Program-made: the position numbers and the translations under genes
Shown: positions 46,480 to 58,424 of the stretch, in pieces
Numbering within the stretch: position 1 is the stretch's first letter
How the letters are laid out: each line of letters starts with the position of its first letter
From: Quercus robur
Lineage: Eukaryota; Streptophyta; Magnoliopsida; Fagales; Fagaceae
NCBI RefSeq assembly: GCF_932294415.1
Contig: NC_065538.1
Span: 44,244,843 to 44,308,842 of the forward strand
DNA length: 64,000 bases
Reading direction: 5' to 3'
Notes under the pieces: generated by a model
Database searches by the model: none
What the model was told of the DNA's origin: nothing
Seen by the model: the letters and a program-made list of their open reading frames with translations, nothing else

Positions 46480-47280
46480 TGTAAGGACTTGATCTAATTC
46501 TTAGCCCAAATGATAGATGGACTCAAGCCCAAAAAGCTCAAAACAATGAATTTGTAGAGAGTGGGTTGGAGAATTGGGCTTAAATGAGTTGGATGACAAA
46601 TAAAGTGGGTTCCAATTACAAGAACAAAAAGACAGATTGATTCAACTAACGAAAATCGTCCTCAGCATGGTCTAAGGAGATCAGTTCTCTTAGGTTTGAT
46701 TACAAGTTTGTTTCTTGATTGCTACAGTATTTTTCTCTTGATTCCGATCTCCTTCTCTCACTGTCTCCTTCTCCTTTATACTTTCTTGCTCTTTCATCCT
46801 TACCCTCCATGTGCAGGCCAGATGGTTGGTGCTTGATACTTATCTCATTAGCACCTTCCTGAAGTCTTTAGGTAGTAGCTATAAGATTGAAAACCACTGT
46901 TCAGATATTACTTCCACATTAATGGGACCAGAGAATTAGCTGTAGAGCATTTAATACGGTGATAGCAACTTTCTCCTTAGATATTTTAGGACTCCCCTAT
47001 GTCCTTTGTTTCTACAATGCTTATCCGTGCCAATAGAACTTCCTGGGATATTCCCCTGGACGGCAGACTACCTCTACTAACCTCGACTTTCGTTTGCCGA
47101 GGAGGCATTCATCCTCGGCCCAACCTCCTGGGCCATTATGATCAAAACTAACTTTTTCATTTACTAGCACGGGCTCCCTTGACAATGTTTACCCCTCCTC
47201 GGACTACCTCTTATCTTTGGTTTGGGCCTCAGGCTCAATATAAACATTGATAATGAGCTCCTGGGCCCAATACCCCTACA
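46480..47280 (-). repeat. Tat element 5' LTR (801 bp)
   Basis: TG...CA ends (TGTAGGGGTATTGG to CTTACA on the minus strand). Downstream on the minus strand, 46479-46460 reads ATTGGTGCCATTTGTGGGAA, close to the TTGGCGCCGTCTGTGGG primer-site type found after many plant gypsy LTRs. Confidence 0.88.
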
Positions 47281-49217
47281 AGTAGTATTAAATTTAGGTA
47301 AGAATTAATATGTGGCTAATTATGTTTACTTAAAAAAAAAAAATTGACTAATTATTTGTGTTATATGCTTTTTAAAAAAAATTAATTTGACTAAATATTT
47401 ATATTTTTATAATTAATATTGTGTAATTTTCAATGCATCCATGCGTTTGTAAGGATTTTCTGCTAGTTTATATAAATTTACTCATATAACTTTATTAAAA
47501 AAAATTGTCCCAGTTAAAAAAAAAACAATTAAAAATAAAAGCAATCACACCAACTTTATTAAAACAAAAATCATGCTCAATTAAATTTTTTATTTTTTAT
47601 TTTTTATTTAAAAAAAAAAGCAAAGACCCAACTAACCAAAATAAATAAATAAATAAATAAAGAAAAGAAAAAAGCAACTGAAACGATAGCATTTATGTCA
47701 TGTTAGAAAAAATAAATAAACGGAAAAGGAAATAGAAAACCTAAAAAAGGAAACAAAGGTAGCACGTAACATTGCAGAGAATTGGAGATAGAAGGAGCTT
47801 GATGTGGGCATTTTGTGTCCAAATATTTTTGCCCCATTTTCTGTCCAATTCTCAGAGATTATGTTTTGGTGAGTCCGGAGAGAAAACTCTTAAGCCCCAC
47901 CAAAATTTTCTCCATTTTCCACCCTTAACCAAACAATCACAAACCTCCTTTCCTCCCCACTTTTCTCTACTCCATTTTCCATCCCTCCAATATCACCTCA
48001 ACCAAACAGAGTCCAAGAGTTTTGAATACATTTTATCTTTAGATATGTTTGAATTTGATAAACTACTCTAAAACTTGGATTTAGCGGAAATTGGGACATG
48101 AGTATCAATTAGTACCCATTTCTTTGTGATAAGGTGCCAATTAGCACCTATGTTCTAGTTACATTTTAGCTCCAACTGTGTATTTTAGCCTCTGTGACAA
48201 GGGGCTAATTTTTTTTTTTTTTTTTTTTTTTTTTTGATTAGGTAAATAATTGAATCGTAGTGAATTAATCCAAGTGAATATTTTTATATTAGATAATTCA
48301 ATAATAATTAATTTAATTCTATTTAAAGTGTTTTAAGTTTGATGGATAATTGGATCATTGTCAATCAACTCGAGTTGTGTTCTTTAATTTGAATAATTAA
48401 ATCGTTGTTAATTAATCCTCATTAAAGTCTCTTGAGTTTGCAGATAATTGAATTATGAATCCATGTGAAGAATTTTAAATTTGGATAATCAAATCATGGT
48501 TAATTAATTATATTTTAAATATTTTAAATTTTGTAAATGATTGGATCATCGTCAATCAATTTGAATTGAGTTTTTTTATTTTGGATAATTAGATCATTAT
48601 TAATTAATCCTCATGATCAAACAGTCAAACATTTAGACAAATTAAGGTCAAACCTTAGCGAACTTTGGTCATGTTTTAGAAGATGGATTTGGTTAAAATG
48701 AGGTTGAATTTGGTGGTTTGGTGGATTTTTGAGTTCTATGACTATTGATCGGTTCGATCAAACTTGGTAAAAGTTAGATCAACAATGGTAATTCTGGATT
48801 TTTTGCTCTCAAATCATCAAATAGTGCATCCAATATTCGATTGGGATAAATCAATTATTTCATATAATTCCTGAAATTTTAAGATGAAAATGAAATTTTT
48901 GGAATTTTTAAAATTCAAACTGGAATTTTTGGTCGTAAATTGAGGCGAATTAAATACGATATTATCACAACATTCAAGTCTTCAATATATATTTTGAGAA
49001 AGAGCTATAGGTGATTACTGTTTCATTTTAAATTTAGAAGCTCAAAATTCTCTTCCAATTCAACCGCCTCCATACATCCCAAGGAAAATGCGAACAATAC
49101 AAACTTTTTTACAAAATATTTTACAAACTGTTGATGTGAAGAGTGATTATTTTTTTAAACCAAAACGATAGAAATTTTATTTCAACAGCCAATATACAGT
49201 AATAACTAGATCAAACA

Positions 49218-49795
49218 GGCCAAAATGGCCCATTAGCATTAATTTTTGAAATATTTAGCAACAGAGCACTGTTTCGGAAATAATTAGGGAAATACCACTT
49301 TTTCTAGTACTCGAGCATGGTGAGCTCGAGTACCATCTTTTCATTGGTCAAACATCTTCTCAAAAAAAAAAAAAAAACGCCGCTATAAGGCCCGAAAACG
49401 TCACTATAGGGCTTAAAAACGCCGCTATAGGGCCCAAAAACGTCACTATAGGGCTTAAAAACGCCACTATAGGGCCCTTTGAACCTGTTATGGGACTTAT
49501 AAAAAAAATTTTGCAGGAAAACGCCGCTATAGGGCCCGAAAACGTCACTATAGAGCCCCTTGAACCTGGTATGGGGGCTTAAAAACGCCGCTATAGGGCC
49601 CGAAAACGTCACTATAGGGCTTTAAAACGCCACTATAGGGCTCCTTGAATATGGGGCGATGGTGGATTAAAAAAACATGGTACTCGAGCTCCCCAAGCTC
49701 GAGTACCAGAAAAAGTGGTATTTCCCTAATTATTTCCGAAATAGTGCTCTGTTACTAAATATTTCAAAAATTAATGCTAATGGGCCATTTTGGCC
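49218..49795. mobile_element. Mutator-like MITE with GC-rich internal tandem repeats, 10-bp TSD
   Basis: A 578-bp element inserted in the LINE-D 3' UTR. Ends are GGCCAAAATGGCC / GGCCATTTTGGCC, with inverted arms of about 120-130 bp (49218-49345, 49676-49795). AGATCAAACA flanks it perfectly at 49208-49217 and 49796-49805; a 10-bp duplication fits Mutator-like elements. Each arm holds an extra hairpin (ggtactcgagct/agctcgagtacc). The centre has alternating units of about 21 bp, acgccgctatagggcccg and acgtcactatagggctta. No transposase. Confidence 0.93.
49377..49650. repeat. GC-rich internal array of the Mutator-like MITE
   Basis: About eleven units around 'aaaacgccgctatagggccc' and 'aaaacgtcactatagggctt' alternate, interrupted by ccttgaacctg spacers. 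The array is far more GC-rich and CpG-rich than anything nearby. Confidence 0.85.
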
Positions 49796-49910
49796 AGATC
49801 AAACATCTAGTCCTTGGGTGGACCATCAGCGAACAACATGTTGCGATGACCCACAAGAGATACTTTTACATTCTAACCAATAAAGTAAGAACTGCTGCAC
49901 TACATCCCTG

Positions 49911-52900
49911 CTAAACCCGTTGTGCACCATTGAGACGTTGATATTCCTCCAGCCATTTGTGAGCACTCTCAAAGATGACCTTCGGATGGAGCTGCACCTT
50001 CTCAAAGTAGACTTTATTGCGAGCTTGCCAAATCATCCAAGCTGTAGTTGCCCACTTCTCTAACTCCACAAGACTAATCCTCTGCTGCATCTTCTGAAAA
50101 AGGAGGAGGAAATCAATAGGCTCATTGCTGCATTTCTGGACAGTTCCCTTAAATAAAGCCCATACATTCTGCGCCAACGGACATTCCCACAACACATGGC
50201 TAACCGTCTCGGTCTGGTGACCACACAGTTCATAGCGTTCTTCTATTCTGACTCGTTTCTTGTGCAGATTCTGCCTTGTTGGTAGGCATCCTGAGCAAGC
50301 CCTCCAGATAAACATACGGACTTTTGGTGGCACGTTTAGCTTCCATATTTTGTTCCAAATATTTCCCTAGGCTTGCACCGCTGAATGTTCGGCTCGATTT
50401 GGTTGCTATAGGCGTAGAGCAACCTGGTACGCTGATCTAACCATGAAGGTGTGAGCTTTATTCTCCATCCATACCAATCTGTCTTGTGTGGCTTTGTGGT
50501 TTAGAGGCATATTGAGTATGGTCTCGCAGGTGTGTCTGTCAAATGTAGCAAAAAGCTTCCCCCTATCCCATTGCTTAGATTCCTCATTCATGAAGTCATG
50601 AACTGTCATATTCATTGGTGGTGCATTGATGAATACAGGGGAGTGAGGTAGCCAATTATGGGTGGCCACACGTATATTCCTACCGTCCCCAATCTCCCAT
50701 CGAGAGCCAGCATATATGATATCTCTTGCAGCCAGTAACGAGTGCCATACAAAGGATGGGTTATTTCCCAGCTCGGCATCCAAAAAGGAGGTGCTTGGAA
50801 AATACCTTGCCTTGTAAACTCTATAAAATAGGGACCCGTTATTGTGAATTAGACGCCATGCTTGCTTGGCTAGCATAGCAAGATTGAAGGCATGGATGTC
50901 TTTAAATCCCATTCCTCTTTTTTTTGATGTACATAACTTTTTCCAACTAAGCCAATGGATTTTTCTTTCCGCCCCGGTTTGGCCCCACCAATATCTAGCC
51001 AAGAGGGAGTTTATGTTGTCACATATGGATTTCGGGAGCTTGAATAAGCTCATGGAATAGGTTGGGATAGCTTGAGCCACCGGTCTGATGAGGATTTCAC
51101 AACCCGCCTTTGAGATAAACTTTTCCTTCCATCCCAATACCCTCTTTGTGATCCTTTCTTGTAACTCCTTGAACATTCCCACTTTTGACTTTCCATTAGG
51201 CATTGGGAGGCCCAAATACTTTTCACATTCCGTCATGACTCGTGCCCCCAACAGTTGTTGAATTTCATTTCTCACTTCTCTCTTCGTATTCTTGCTAAAG
51301 AAAATTGATGTCTTCTGTCTGTTGATTGCTTGTCCAGATGCACCCTCATATTTGCCCAGTAATTCCAGCAGTCTATGACATTCATCAACTGTTGCTTGGC
51401 AAAATAGTAGACTATCGTCGGCAAACAAAAGGTGTGAAATGCATACCCCATGTTTGCTAGACAACACTCCCTTGAGAGATCAGTTTTCTTCAGCTTTTCT
51501 CAGTAAGGCAGATAGCCCTTCTGCACATAGTAGGAACAAATATGGCGAAAGTGGATCCCTTTGCTTTATTCCCCTTGAAGGAGAGATAAAGCCCTTAGGC
51601 TCCCCATTGATAATAACTGAATAAGATGCTGTGGTGATCGTTTCCATTGCCAAATTCACCCATCTGCGATCCAAGCCCAATTTTATCATTATGTTCCGCA
51701 AGAAACTCCATTCAACTCGGTCATAAGCTTTGCAAATGTCAAGCTTCACCGCCATTTGGCCCACCTTGCCCTTTCTCTTATTCCGCATCTTATGTAACAG
51801 TTCATATGCCACAGTGGTATTGTCCGTGATCAACCGATTTGGAACAAATGCGCTTTGAGTCTCCGATATTATGGTTGGTAAAATAGTCTTCAACCTGTTC
51901 GCCAAGACTTTAGAGAGAACTCTAGATACCACATTTCCCAAACTAATGGGCCTGTAGTCAGACATCTGCTTAGGATCATTCTTTTTTGGGATTAGTACAA
52001 TGTGAGTATAATTCATTTTACACAACATATGGCCAGAATTTAAAACTGACAGGATAGCCTCAGTTACATCAGATCCAACTATATTCCAATATTTTTGAAA
52101 AAAGAAAGGTGACATACCATCAGGACCAGGAGATTTTGAAGGATGCATTTGAAAGAGGGCCTGTCTAACCTCATCTGGTGCGTACCTTTGTAATAATGCA
52201 TTGTTCATGTTTGGGGTGACACGTCTCTCCACCGCCTCTAGTACACTCCCCATTTCTGTGGGGTTTGCTGTGGTAAAAAGCTCTTTGAAGTATTGCTCGG
52301 CTACTTGGGCAATTTGCTCATCTGATGTATGCCAATCACCATCCGTATCCTGAACACCTGATATATGGTTTTTTCGACGCCGTTGACTTGCCCGTTGGTG
52401 AAAAAATTTTGTATTCTTGTCACCTGCAGGTAGCCAAATGGAACGGGACCTTTGTCTCCAAGAAAGCTCATCATGATGCAGGATTGTATTTATCTCGGAT
52501 TTCAAGGTACTAATGCGTTGGGCATTATTGGCATTATTTTGCAATGAAAGATCTTCCAGTTCTGCTTGCTTTGCCTGTAGTTTGGTTTTAGAGTTCCCAA
52601 AAATGTCTTTGCTCCACTCCACTAATGCAACCCGGCACTGTTTGATTTTCTCAAAGAGCTTAAACATTGGACTCCCATTTTGAGTACTCCTTCCCCAAAC
52701 TTCACGAATCAAGCCTTCACAATCCGGATGGGTGGACCATTTTTCTTCAAAACGCCTAAGATGCCTTTTCCTTCTCATATCAGCTATAGGTGGGTGAGTC
52801 GATATAAGAATGGGCACATGGTCCGAATATGTTACCTGGAGATGATTGACTTTCACATGTGGAAAAAGAGCCCTCCACTCAATGGTTCCACAAGCCCTAT

Positions 52901-53486
52901 CCAATCTTTCTTGGACAAAACCCTCGCCTTCGTGTCCATTGCTCCATGTAAAAATGTTACCTTGAAATCCCAAATCCACCAACCCACATTGCAGAAGTGC
53001 TTCTCTAAATTCTTGCATCGGTCTTAGGGGTCGTATGAGCCCTCCTTGCTTTTCTTCCATGGTTAAAATCTCATTGAAATCTCCACAGCACAGCCATGGT
53101 GCCGTACTCCTAGAATGGAGATGTTTGAGTAAAGTCCATGACTCATGTTTTCTTTGCATCTCTGGCCGCCCGTAAAAGCCAGTAAATCTCCAAAATGAAT
53201 TTTCTGACTTTATCAAGGAATCAATGTGATTGGGTGAGTAGGTTTGGACATGCAACTCCACCTCTTCCATCTATAAGAGAGCCAAACCACCACTTCTATG
53301 AACACTTGGGACTGCCACCATACACCGGTAAGGTAAATCATTTTGTACGTTTCGCATTTCGCCTACAGATAGTTTTGTCTCCATTAGAAACAAAACTTTA
53401 GGAGCTTTCTCCCTCACTAAATGAGAGAGGACTTCAACTGCCGTCTGGTTCCCAAGCCCACGGCAGTTCCAGCTTAGGAGATTCAT
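49911..53486 (-). pseudogene. LINE-D ORF2: endonuclease, reverse transcriptase, zf-RVT
   Basis: The least decayed LINE here. The endonuclease has MNLLSWNCRGLGN, METKLS, CCGDFNEIL, FTWSNG and TYSDHVPIL. A TAG at 53268-53273 follows GGLALL, where Trp is usual. RT has KSPGPDGMSPFFFQKYW, LIPKKNDPKQMSDYRPISL, KLDICKAYDRVEW, GIKQRDPLSPYLFLLC (usual GIRQGDPLSP, so Gly to Arg) and HLLFADDSLLFC. A stop lies just after AEEN (about 51478). The zf-RVT part (50333-50000) has IWRACSGCLPTRQNL and ELCGHQTETVSHVLWECPLA. No RNase H follows; the frame ends in 3' UTR-like sequence. Confidence 0.92.
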
Positions 53487-53499
53487 TGTGCTCGGCGAA

Positions 53500-53588
53500 A
53501 TAAAAAAGTGATATTATTTGTGGGCCTAAAAGTTACAACAGTTTGTACAAATGTTGTAAAATAATTTGTGCCTATAGTATTACTCTAC
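53500..53588 (+). mobile_element. Right part of the MITE split by LINE-D
   Basis: From aagtgatattatttgtgggcc to tgcctatagtattactc, matching the right half of the complete MITE at 53812-53991 (…caaaatagtttgtgactata-cattactt). Confidence 0.75.
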
Positions 53589-53811
53589 ATCCCAAACATA
53601 AAGTAGTAATTACATCATTTATTAAACTAGGAAATTTTATTGTCTAGTATATTTAATGAGTGCGAAGACATTTAAAAAGCAAGTATATTTAATTTTAGAA
53701 AATTAACTATGCATAAATTTTATTGTAAGAAAAATTAATTATTTACAAATGATTTTTTAAACAAATGTTTAATGTAAGACATTTAATAACTAAATTATGA
53801 TAAATTAACTA

Positions 53812-53991
53812 GAGTAATGCTAAAAATACAAACTTTTTTGCAATAATTTTTACAAACTGCTAATGTGATAAGTGATTATTAGTAAATAAAAAGTGATGTT
53901 AATGGTGGGTCAAGATGAAAACCATTAAAAAGTTGGTCATATCATCAGTTTGTAAAAATGTTGCAAAATAGTTTGTGACTATACCATTACT
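53812..53991. mobile_element. Complete short TIR MITE
   Basis: A 180-bp element with termini gagtaatgctaaaaatacaaac and, reversed, aagtaatggtatagtcacaaac, followed inward by ttttgcaa and tttttacaaactg in both arms. The middle contains agtgattattagtaaataaa and aatggtgggtca. No coding. The family has at least two more partial copies in the window (17785-17837; 49088-49147 with 53500-53588). Confidence 0.8.
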
Positions 53992-55056
53992 TAGTTAATT
54001 ATGATTTATATTTAATGAATATCCATACATTATATGCACACTTATAATTAATGTTAGTAAATTGCCTGTGTATTTATTAATGAGAAAATTTAATTAGTTC
54101 AAATATTAAACAAGCATATTTATTGTAATAAATTTTGTTTGATTGATTTATTGCAAGAAATTTAATGTCTAGATTTAGACAAATTACTTTTATATACGTA
54201 TAATGAGTCAAGAAATTTACTAAGCAAGTATATTTAATGCTGAATAACAAAAAAAAAAAAAAATTATAAAACTTTCATTAATAAGGGCCAAAAATGAAAA
54301 GTGGGAAAATTGCACTAACCTCAATTGAGGTTTACTTAAAGAGATTAAATTTTGTAAGGTTATGGTGTAAAACCTATATTTTATTCCTCCAATCCCAAAA
54401 TGCCACATCATTTTATCATATATTTAAGAATAAGCACAACAACACCCAATCAATTCTAATACCCATACATAAATCCAACCAAATTAGGATTTTATTGAGA
54501 TGTTATTAGGTGTGGTAGGATGTATTGAATTTTAAGTAAAATATTGATGTGACAATCTCTTATTGGATAGTGTAAAACATGGGGAAATTAAGACTCTTAA
54601 TTACACCCAATCCTTACCAAATTCAGACTCTTACTTAAATACATTAACATCCTCATATTTTTTATTGTACAAAATCTCCTTTGTTTTTTTGGGAAATTAC
54701 ACATTACCATCCTAAACTATAATCCTAATTACACTTTGCACCCTTAACTTTTCAAATCAATGGTTGGCATCCAAAATTATGGCTCTTGTTACACTTTGCA
54801 CCTTGACATCAAATTTGCTATTAACATGGATGAAAAAATATGACACCACATGAAATGACCTAATTGCCCCTCTTTTCAATATTTTAAAAACAAAAAATAA
54901 ATTATGTTTTACCATCCCAAACTATACTCCTAATTATACTTTGCACCCTAAATTTTGAATTTCCGTTCATGTTAATAGCAAACTTAACGTCGAGGTGTAA
55001 CATCAAGGTATAAAGTGTAACAAGGAATATAGTCTAGGGTGCAAAACATACACTCA
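53992..55056. other. Copy-2-only spacer with 'catcctaaactat...ctttgcaccc' repeats
   Basis: No gene. From about 54695 to 55090, units containing 'aaactata(a/c)tcctaatta(c/t)actttgcaccc' and their reverse complements 'ggtgtaacat...ataaagtgtaac' recur, giving dyad symmetry as in a decayed inverted-repeat element. Copy 1 lacks this block and joins directly at gagtttatggcg. Confidence 0.5.
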
Positions 55057-55445
55057 AAAAGTTTATGGCGTAATTATAAAGTGTAATATCCAGTATAGTT
55101 TTGAGTTATAAAGTGTAATTTCTACTCTTTTTTAGAATAAACTACAATTACCTCTCTTACAACTTAACATTGTTAAATTAGAAAATCTTAAAAATGAATT
55201 ATAAAATTTGTATGTTTCCGCTTTTATCCTCCTTTCCAAAAGAAAGTCCCATTTTCTTATCTATAATTAATGAATTAAAAAATGAAATGATACATTTTTT
55301 TTTCATTAAAATTCAATAACAAACCAGAATATGTAAAGGTCAAGAAATCAATATTGCAAAGATTCAATATATTTCATCAATGAAATATAACACTCCTCAT
55401 CAAGAAATAACATTCTACTAAGTAATATCATAAAAATAATAATAA

Positions 55446-56869
55446 CTAGTCGCTAACTAGTGCGATGCACGGGATAGTTAAACAAAATTTATACACATTC
55501 ACCTTTATTGGTACAATCATTTGAAAACAATTCTAACTAATACCCAAATGTAAGAGACACATTGACTTAATATTTAAAGTAACCTTCTGAAGAATTTACA
55601 CATATTGTGCAACTGAGCCTTAAAATTTAATTCCTGAACACCGCAACTCCATAAAATTCATACTAATAATAATATTTTATGATTGCACAGACTGTTTTTT
55701 TAGAGTGGTTGATCTCAACATTGGCGTGCATTTAATCTTTCACTAAAAGCAAAGGGAAGTAGATTATGTGCATACATCTTTATGAGCAACATATCCTCTC
55801 TTATAAGTTGATGATGCCAAGTTTTAACATATCCTCTCCTTTTTTTTTTTTCTTTTTTTTTCCCCCCAAAGAAATAAAAGGACTTTAAAGACATGTCCAA
55901 TTTGTTAAAATGCAAGTGCTTCAAGCCATAGAACAATTTAATGAAAATTGCAACTCCATGAATTGAATTTGCAAATGGTATTAACTATTGGCTATTAATG
56001 CGATTATTAAGCCGTACCACATTGTACATGTTTCTCTATCAAAATATATAAACAAACTAACCTTACAAAAGCTGAACTTTATAAGCTAAAATCTATACCG
56101 TGAGTTGTAGATCTTGAATGTTATACCATGCATTTAGGGCTTCCTACATCTGGAGAGAGAGAGAGTTTACAGAAACCAAAGAAAATCTCTCTATAGCTTA
56201 AGAAACAGAATATACTAAAATCAAAGAGAGAAAATTTTCGGAGGACAAAATATTATAGATAATTTAAAAGAATTTTGGTTTAATTCCTGAACTCCGTAAC
56301 TCCATAAAATTCATACTAATAATAATATTTTATGATAGTGAAGTTAGAATTTTGGTTTAATTCTTGAACACTAAATTGGAAATTGATTATATGAGTATTC
56401 AATGGTGAACAAAGTACTATGTATTAATTAATATATAAACAAAACTAACCTTACAAAAGCTGAACTTTATAAGCTAAAATCTATACCGTGCGTTGTAGAT
56501 CTTGAATGCTATACCGTGCGTTTAGGGCTTCCTACGTCTGGAGAGAGAGAGTTTGCGGAAACCGTGGCTTTATATTTCTTAACTTGAGAGAGGGGCTAAC
56601 CTTACAAAAGCTGAACTTTATAAGCTAAAATCTATACCATGCGTTGTAGATCTTGAATGCTATACTGTGCGTTTAGGGCTTTCTACGTCTGGAGAGAGAG
56701 AGTTTGCAAAAACCGTGGCTTTATATTTCTTAACTTGAGAGAGGGGTAAGGTTGCTAGGGTTTTGAGGAGTTATAATGTTTTTATTTTTATTTTTTATTT
56801 TTTAAATATTGTGCTAACGTGGAAAATTGTGGTGCCAGCAAAGGCTTCGATTTTATATAGATATATAGA
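55446..56869 (-). mobile_element. Non-autonomous Helitron with exact empty site
   Basis: On the minus strand it starts TCTATATATCTATATAAAATC and ends GCACTAGTTAGCGACTAG: TC at the 5' end and CTAG at the 3' end, with small hairpins (GTGC-ATC-GCAC; CTAGT...ACTAG) near the 3' terminus. It lies between A and T with no target duplication. Joining its flanks gives cataaaaataataata + ataaataaaacc, exactly the sequence of copy 1 at about 24124-24151. Internal repeats are present (ctaaccttacaaaagctgaac at 56057, 56445 and 56595). No Rep/helicase coding. Confidence 0.92.
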
Positions 56870-57519
56870 TAAATAAAACCTTATGTTGGAGCACAATAAA
56901 ATTTGAGCTTGATCAGGAGCTACCCACATAACTCTAGAATCATTCACATGGTCAATTGACTTGCAACAATGTTTTTTTCTAATCGTATGTTTGCAAAAAC
57001 TAATGAAAGGCAAAGGTTGAAGCTATTTTAGAATAAACTGCCTAAATTATATTTTTTCATCATTGCCAATTATCAATACAAAAGGGAGGATTATCGCACA
57101 ATTTTGTAGCGTATTGTTGACCTTCATATGAAAATAAAGTAAATATACCAAAGGAAGGATCAAAGAGAATTTCGTTTGAAAAGGAAGGATCAAAGAGGAA
57201 ATATACCAAAAAAATTTATTTTTCGTTAGTGGATTTAATTTTTTTAAACAACAGGGAGATGAGTAGTTTATTTTGAAGAGCATTGGAGGTTTGTGCATAA
57301 TTTGAAATAAGGGAGAGGTTAGTATAATCTTTGTAAACTTCATGGGAGGTCAGTGTAATTTACCTAATATAAAATTAAGATGCATTTAATGTATGTATTT
57401 GAATGCATTTTGTATAAAGACAACTATGTAACCTCTAGCTATAAAAAGTAGAAAGGCAATGCATTTCAAGTGTGCCCAAATTCCTTTTCTAAGCACCATA
57501 AAAATTAAACAGAAAATAA

Positions 57520-57873
57520 TTGTTAGGAACCCATGGGTAGAATTCACCTTTGAAAACCAGCTTACAAGGGGAGGGTGTCCAAGAGCATATAAGCACATGA
57601 TTAAACTTACACTTAATCAATGTGGGATGGATCATAACATACCACCATGCTCCGCAGCTGACGTTTACAATAGCTCACTCTAGTGACACTGCCCATTGGT
57701 AGCCCTTTCTCTTTTTGTTGGCTCTCCTTAACTTTCAATAATTTTATTCTAGGGCGAATGATAGGAACACATGGGTAGAACTCACCCTCGGCTTGCAAAG
57801 GGAGGGTGCCCAAGAGTTTATAAATACATAGTTAAGCTTACACTTAATTAATGTGGGACACTAGGACCATAAC
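57520..57873 (+). repeat. Dispersed 'taggaacccatgggtaga' repeat, two tandem copies (copy 2)
   Basis: One unit at 57520-57715 matches 26491-26690. A shorter second unit at 57770-57873 repeats aggaacacatgggtagaact to aggaccataacaa. Copy 1 lacks the second unit and about 200 bases around it. Confidence 0.55.
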
Positions 57874-58424
57874 AATAATATCCCAATTTTATTGTTTTGT
57901 GTTTGTTCTTCTTTTAGCTTTACCCAACTCATTTGGAAAGAAGCATGTACGAATTGTCAACAATGTAGAACCCTATAGAACCCTTCAGCCCAACGAAGGG
58001 TGAGAATTCTCTTTTTCCGTCAACTTTTTTGACACAATGCATTTCTATGGATCTTTTAGGTACAAGAACTTTAATGCTGCCTTTGATGTTTTTAGTCCAA
58101 AGTTTAAAGATTACATATGTGATGGGGACTATTCTATTTGAATGGTACAAGAGGATGGATTCTACTTAATTGAAAAAGATGTGGGTAAAGTGGAGATGTA
58201 TGATTGAGAACAATAAATATGAAGGTTTGTGCCTGATCTAATTGTGCTTGATGTGAGAAGTCCTTGGAAGAAGAAAAAATGTTGAAAATGAGGAAGTATA
58301 GGGCTATTTAAAAATAAATATGGAAAGAGAAATTAATAATTAATATTGGTGTACCATTTTGGAGTTATCAACATATTTTATAAGCCTATAGAAATATTAG
58401 TCTAAGTAAATTAACGTAATGTAT

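Larger units (their letters stand above)
35030..47280 (-). mobile_element. Ty3/gypsy retrotransposon, Tat lineage, 12.3 kb
   Basis: Minus-strand order: 5' LTR (47280-46480), primer site, gag, protease, RT, RNase H, a second archaeal-like RNase H, integrase, 81-bp array, antisense ORF region, 3' LTR (35800-35030). The dual RNase H, the DQGSGA protease motif and the antisense ORF are Tat hallmarks. It sits in duplication copy 2, while copy 1 is continuous near 16020-16065. The left junction has lost about 30 bases of LTR end plus roughly 45 bases of flank, so no target duplication remains. Stops occur in every gene. Confidence 0.92.
49148..53500 (-). mobile_element. LINE-D, 5'-truncated, inserted in a MITE
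   Basis: On the minus strand the element runs from just upstream of the endonuclease start (53486) to a 3' end near 49148 (…ttctatcgttttggtttaaaaaaat). It splits a small TIR MITE whose left part is 49088-49147 and right part 53500-53588. MITE sequence agtgattatt/aaaaagtgat lies at the two edges. The copy lacks ORF1. It is specific to duplication copy 2. Confidence 0.85.
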
